This document shows positions 61,323 to 64,000 of a stretch of 64,000 nucleotides of DNA, piece after piece. A program made the position numbers and the translations under genes. Numbering within the stretch: the stretch's first letter is position 1; the number at the start of each line of letters is the position of its first letter. Below the pieces are notes generated by a model. It made no database searches, was not told the DNA's origin, and was given only the letters and a program-made list of their open reading frames with translations. The stretch is from Niebla homalea (taxonomy: Eukaryota; Ascomycota; Lecanoromycetes; Lecanorales; Ramalinaceae): contig JAHGAU010000025.1 of NCBI GenBank assembly GCA_019925105.1, forward strand, positions 744,001 to 808,000. The letters run 5' to 3'.

Positions 61323-63413
61323 CCACGGTTTTCATATATTTATAATCTCGATATATATTGATAATCTCGATATATATAGTTAAGCTTATATATAGTTTAA
61401 TCTAAGGTAGATAATACTATAATCGGTAATATAAAGCGTACCGGCCTTTAGGTAAAAGGTGAAATCGATACTATCGATTTTAATAAAAATATAAATACTT
61501 CAATAAAAAAAAATACCGTAGAAAGTATTATAATAGCTGGTTTCGAAAATACGGGTACCGTAAAAAATACTATTATAGTTTTCGATAATTATTATTCTTT
61601 AATACTCGGATAAGTACTTTTATATTTATAAAACTTAATATTTAATATTTAATATAATTAATATTATTTATATTATTTAAAGCGTAAAAATTATTTTAAA
61701 TTATTAAATAATATTATAAAACCGATAATTTAAACGTTTAATTTTAAGTTTTAAAATTATACCTCGTTATTAAAACTTTAATAATTATAGTAAATCCTAT
61801 AATAATATTCAGTATTATAGCTTTCCGAACCTATATTATTTTCGTCGTATTAAATAATTTTTTTTCTTTAAATCGGTATTTTCGATATAATATATACGTT
61901 TATTTTTATTTTTATATTATAGTTTTAATAAAGTAAACTTTTTAGATTCCTTAGTTTTCTATTTAACCCGAGTTCTATCGAAAGCGTTAATTTTATTATT
62001 CGATTTATCGAACGGTTTACGAAATTGTTATTGCTTTTCGACTTTCTCGTAATACGTAAACGGTTTATTATTATTATTATAAAATAGCCGCCTAAAATAC
62101 GCTAACGATATAATAAATTTACTAAATAAAAATAAGGTTTTACGATCCCCTATTTTGCCGAAATTACGATCGTTATAGCGGCTATTATTACTATACGGCT
62201 TATAAAAATCGTTTTAATTAACTTTTATTTTCTAATATATTTACGAGAAATTCTGGTATTGTCGTTTAAAAAGTAAGCTTTAATAATAATACGCGTAATT
62301 ATATATCGAAATAATTATATATTATTATAATTTAAATAATATTTATAATTATAATACCTGCGTTTTTTTTATTAATAATAATTTATTATATATATTCCTC
62401 GGGATTTTTACGAAAACGTATATTTAAAATAAAATATTTTAGATTTTCGAATTTCAAAAATATAATTCCGGGTATTTTACGAAACGATTTTTAAGTTCTT
62501 AATATTATAGGTTTATCGAAATCTATAAATTAACTTTATTAATATCTAATATTTCTTCTTTAAATTAACGTTTAGCTTTATTAAGTAAATATTAATTAAG
62601 GTTTTTTATAATTATTATACTGGTATTAATAAATATAAATACTTTTACGCGAATATAACTAGTAAAAAAAAAGACATTATAATATACTATTTTGCCGTTA
62701 AATATTTCGATAAATACTTTAAACGTATTATTTAGATCGAGAAATCCAATTTATTTTGGATAAAATTGGTTATCTTATATTTATATAGGTATTAAAATAG
62801 AAACCGGTATAAGGCCAGGGGCTAATCTATTTTAACGGGTTATTAAGCGGTCGAATTATTCGTTTTTAAAAGTAACTATTATCCGATTTAATAGCTAATT
62901 TACTATCTAATTTAATAACTAATCTAATGTCTAATTTAACAGATTTTTTAATAACGGTAATAGTGGAAATATAGGTATAGGCGGTTTCGGCTGTTACTTA
63001 CTCGGTATTTTTGGTATAACTACGGCGGAAACTAACGTAAATATAAATATCTCGGATATTTACTAATTTCGTACTTGCTAATCTCGTATTTAATCCTAAT
63101 TTCGATTTCGAAAATTAATCGTATTTTACATAAAGGTTTTAATATCGCTTTTAAATAATAATTTGTTTACGATTTAATCGGTAAGATATAGTAAGAGTAA
63201 AGTAGCGTTAAGCTCTAATAACGCTAAGCGGGTTATACGTTCCGTAAAAAGGGTTAGATTGGAAGGTTACTCGTTATAACTTATAATATAAATAATTATA
63301 TCGATTATGTTAAAGCGGATTATTTAAATAAACTAATATTTTTATCGAATAAAAGTATCGAATTAAAAAGCTTTTTTTATAAATACCCTTTTATATAAAT
63401 TTAATATTATAAG
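61323..63413 (-). pseudogene. Element D gag remnant (inverted copy of C gag)
   Basis: Reverse complement of C 39110-41095: matching landmarks are GGCGGTTTCGGCTGTTACTTACTCGG near 62970 against CCGAGTAAGCAACAGCCGAAG near 39495, and TAACGCTAAGCGGGTTATACG near 63220 against CGTATAACCCGCCTAGCG near 39268. It stops at 63413, where Q begins. Confidence 0.75.
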
Positions 63414-63584
63414 TGATGGATGCACAGTGCAAGTAATGATATGTGATAAATATGATGGATAATAAGCTATCTGAGTGTGTGGTTGCTGAGATATCTATAG
63501 TGCGGGCCAAGACGCTAGGAACAACGTATAGCCGGCTATGTCCGGTAATCCCGTCAGTGCAGTATATATACTAAGATCCTAACA
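63414..63584 (-). repeat. LTR of element Q
   Basis: TGATGGATGCACAGTGCAAG..GATCCTAACA, 171 bp, bounded by TG and CA. On the minus strand it follows the purine-rich TTGGTGGGAAAC, suggesting it is the 3' LTR of a minus-strand element continuing past the window. It contains GGCCAAGACGCTAGG (63505-63519), also in the N LTRs. Little RIP. Confidence 0.62.
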
Positions 63585-64000
63585 GTTTCCCACCAACAAA
63601 AAATGCCCTTGCCCTAAGGGTAATTTATTAATAAAAAACAATAAACGTTATAGTCGGTGGTAGATCTTAGCCAGGAGATGCTCCGAGGGTGGTAATAACG
63701 TATTTTGAAAGAGGGTGGTTAAGAAGTGAAGGGGGGTGTACGGTATATACCGAAAAATCGTTCGGAACTAGTCCCGAAAAATTATCGTGGGTTTTGAGTG
63801 AAGAAAGAGTAAAAAATAAGCTAAGTCGCTCAAAAACGTGATATCCGAGGATTTGCCGAGTAAGTATATCTTGCCTAAATAGGCTTAGTGGTAGCCGTAA
63901 ACGTTACGCAAATGCTTATAAAGCCGGTTGTTTAAAGTGAAGTAAGCGTTGTAATTCCGGTAGCGCTTTAATAAATATGGGGCCGAATTTGGTAAAAGAG
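63585..64000 (-). mobile_element. Element Q interior (partial), with zinc-finger-like remnant
   Basis: Moderately RIP-mutated and truncated by the window edge. On the minus strand, 63890-63962 reads Y-R-N-Y-N-A-Y-F-T-L-N-N-R-L-Y-K-H-L-R-N-V-Y. Restoring TAC/TAT to Cys or His gives C-X2-C-X12-H-X4-H/C, a C2H2-type finger, as known in some fungal retrotransposon polyproteins. The rest (..LGKSSDITFLSDLA..) is unrecognised. If Q is a minus-strand element, this lies near its 3' end, an unusual place for such a finger. Confidence 0.42.

Larger units (their letters stand above)
25930..64000 (-). mobile_element. Element D: Ty3/gypsy retrotransposon, multiply split, 5' end outside the window
   Basis: The 3' LTR is at 25930-26102. 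On the minus strand the integrase to RNase H part is at 28172-30521, RT at 36284-38225 and gag at 61323-63413. The intervening blocks are insertions I, M and C, each with its own TSD. D is the same family as C but in opposite orientation: D segments are the reverse complement of the C segments, RIP differences aside. At 63413 D is interrupted by element Q, so its 5' LTR must lie beyond the window or is lost. Confidence 0.85.

Noticed and set aside
1..64000. Mitochondrial or plastid DNA because of the high AT content
   Set aside because: CA/TG depletion with TA excess, LTR retrotransposons and Tad-like LINEs indicate RIP-mutated nuclear fungal DNA. No organellar genes were seen.

Overview
The window looks like a gene-free, AT-rich block from the nuclear genome of a filamentous ascomycete. 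CA and TG dinucleotides are scarce and TA is abundant on both strands. Nearly every frame is broken by TAA/TAG where CAA, CAG or TGG would restore a retrotransposon protein. This is the signature of repeat-induced point mutation (RIP: C to T, mainly at CpA, on either strand). I found no intact host gene, rRNA, tRNA or bacterial feature, and I cannot name the species.

Almost everything is a nested stack of transposable elements. I resolved most boundaries from target-site duplications (TSDs), and they fit together without conflict. Left to right in the base layer: host-like sequence (1-275); 5'-truncated LINE A (276-5747) holding a satellite-rich insertion P (about 2600-4735); host-like sequence (5748-6589); Ty3/gypsy E (6590-14609, + strand, 187-bp LTRs, TSD TATAT); host-like AT sequence with a 16-bp hairpin and a 15-bp minisatellite (14610-15462); a short non-autonomous LINE derivative G (15463-25881). 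G is split by Ty3/gypsy F (15629-24766, + strand, 339-bp LTRs, TSD TCTTA) and by a 451-bp hAT-type MITE J (24837-25287). F itself contains a 1041-bp TRIM-like LTR element (16607-17647, TSD GAAAA) and a LINE derivative H (21715-22449).

From 25930 to beyond the right edge runs Ty3/gypsy D (minus strand). It is split by LINE derivative I (26216-28158, containing foldback element K, itself containing solo LTR L), by chromovirus M (30527-36278, minus, TSD GATAT), and by C, a second copy of D's own family in opposite orientation (38231-61317, + strand, TSD GTTTT). C is in turn split by LINE1 (41293-47109, TSD AAGTAGATTTTT) and by Ty3/gypsy N (47195-58156, minus). N carries LINE2 (50366-54707, 14-bp TSD), a relative of LINE1 missing the reverse-transcriptase core. 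A further LTR element, Q, starts at 63414 and runs off the window.

The polyproteins are all pseudogenes, but gag, protease, RT, RNase H, integrase and chromodomain segments can be placed. Catalytic Asp codons have often become Asn, and zinc-ligand Cys/His codons have become Tyr. In most LTR elements the outer half of each LTR is nearly free of RIP while the inner half is saturated. Short elements (TRIM, hAT MITE, solo LTR) are almost clean. This edge effect, the TRIM-like element, the LINE derivatives sharing one 3' end, the satellite island P and an antisense coding-like region at the 3' end of F are the most interesting observations.
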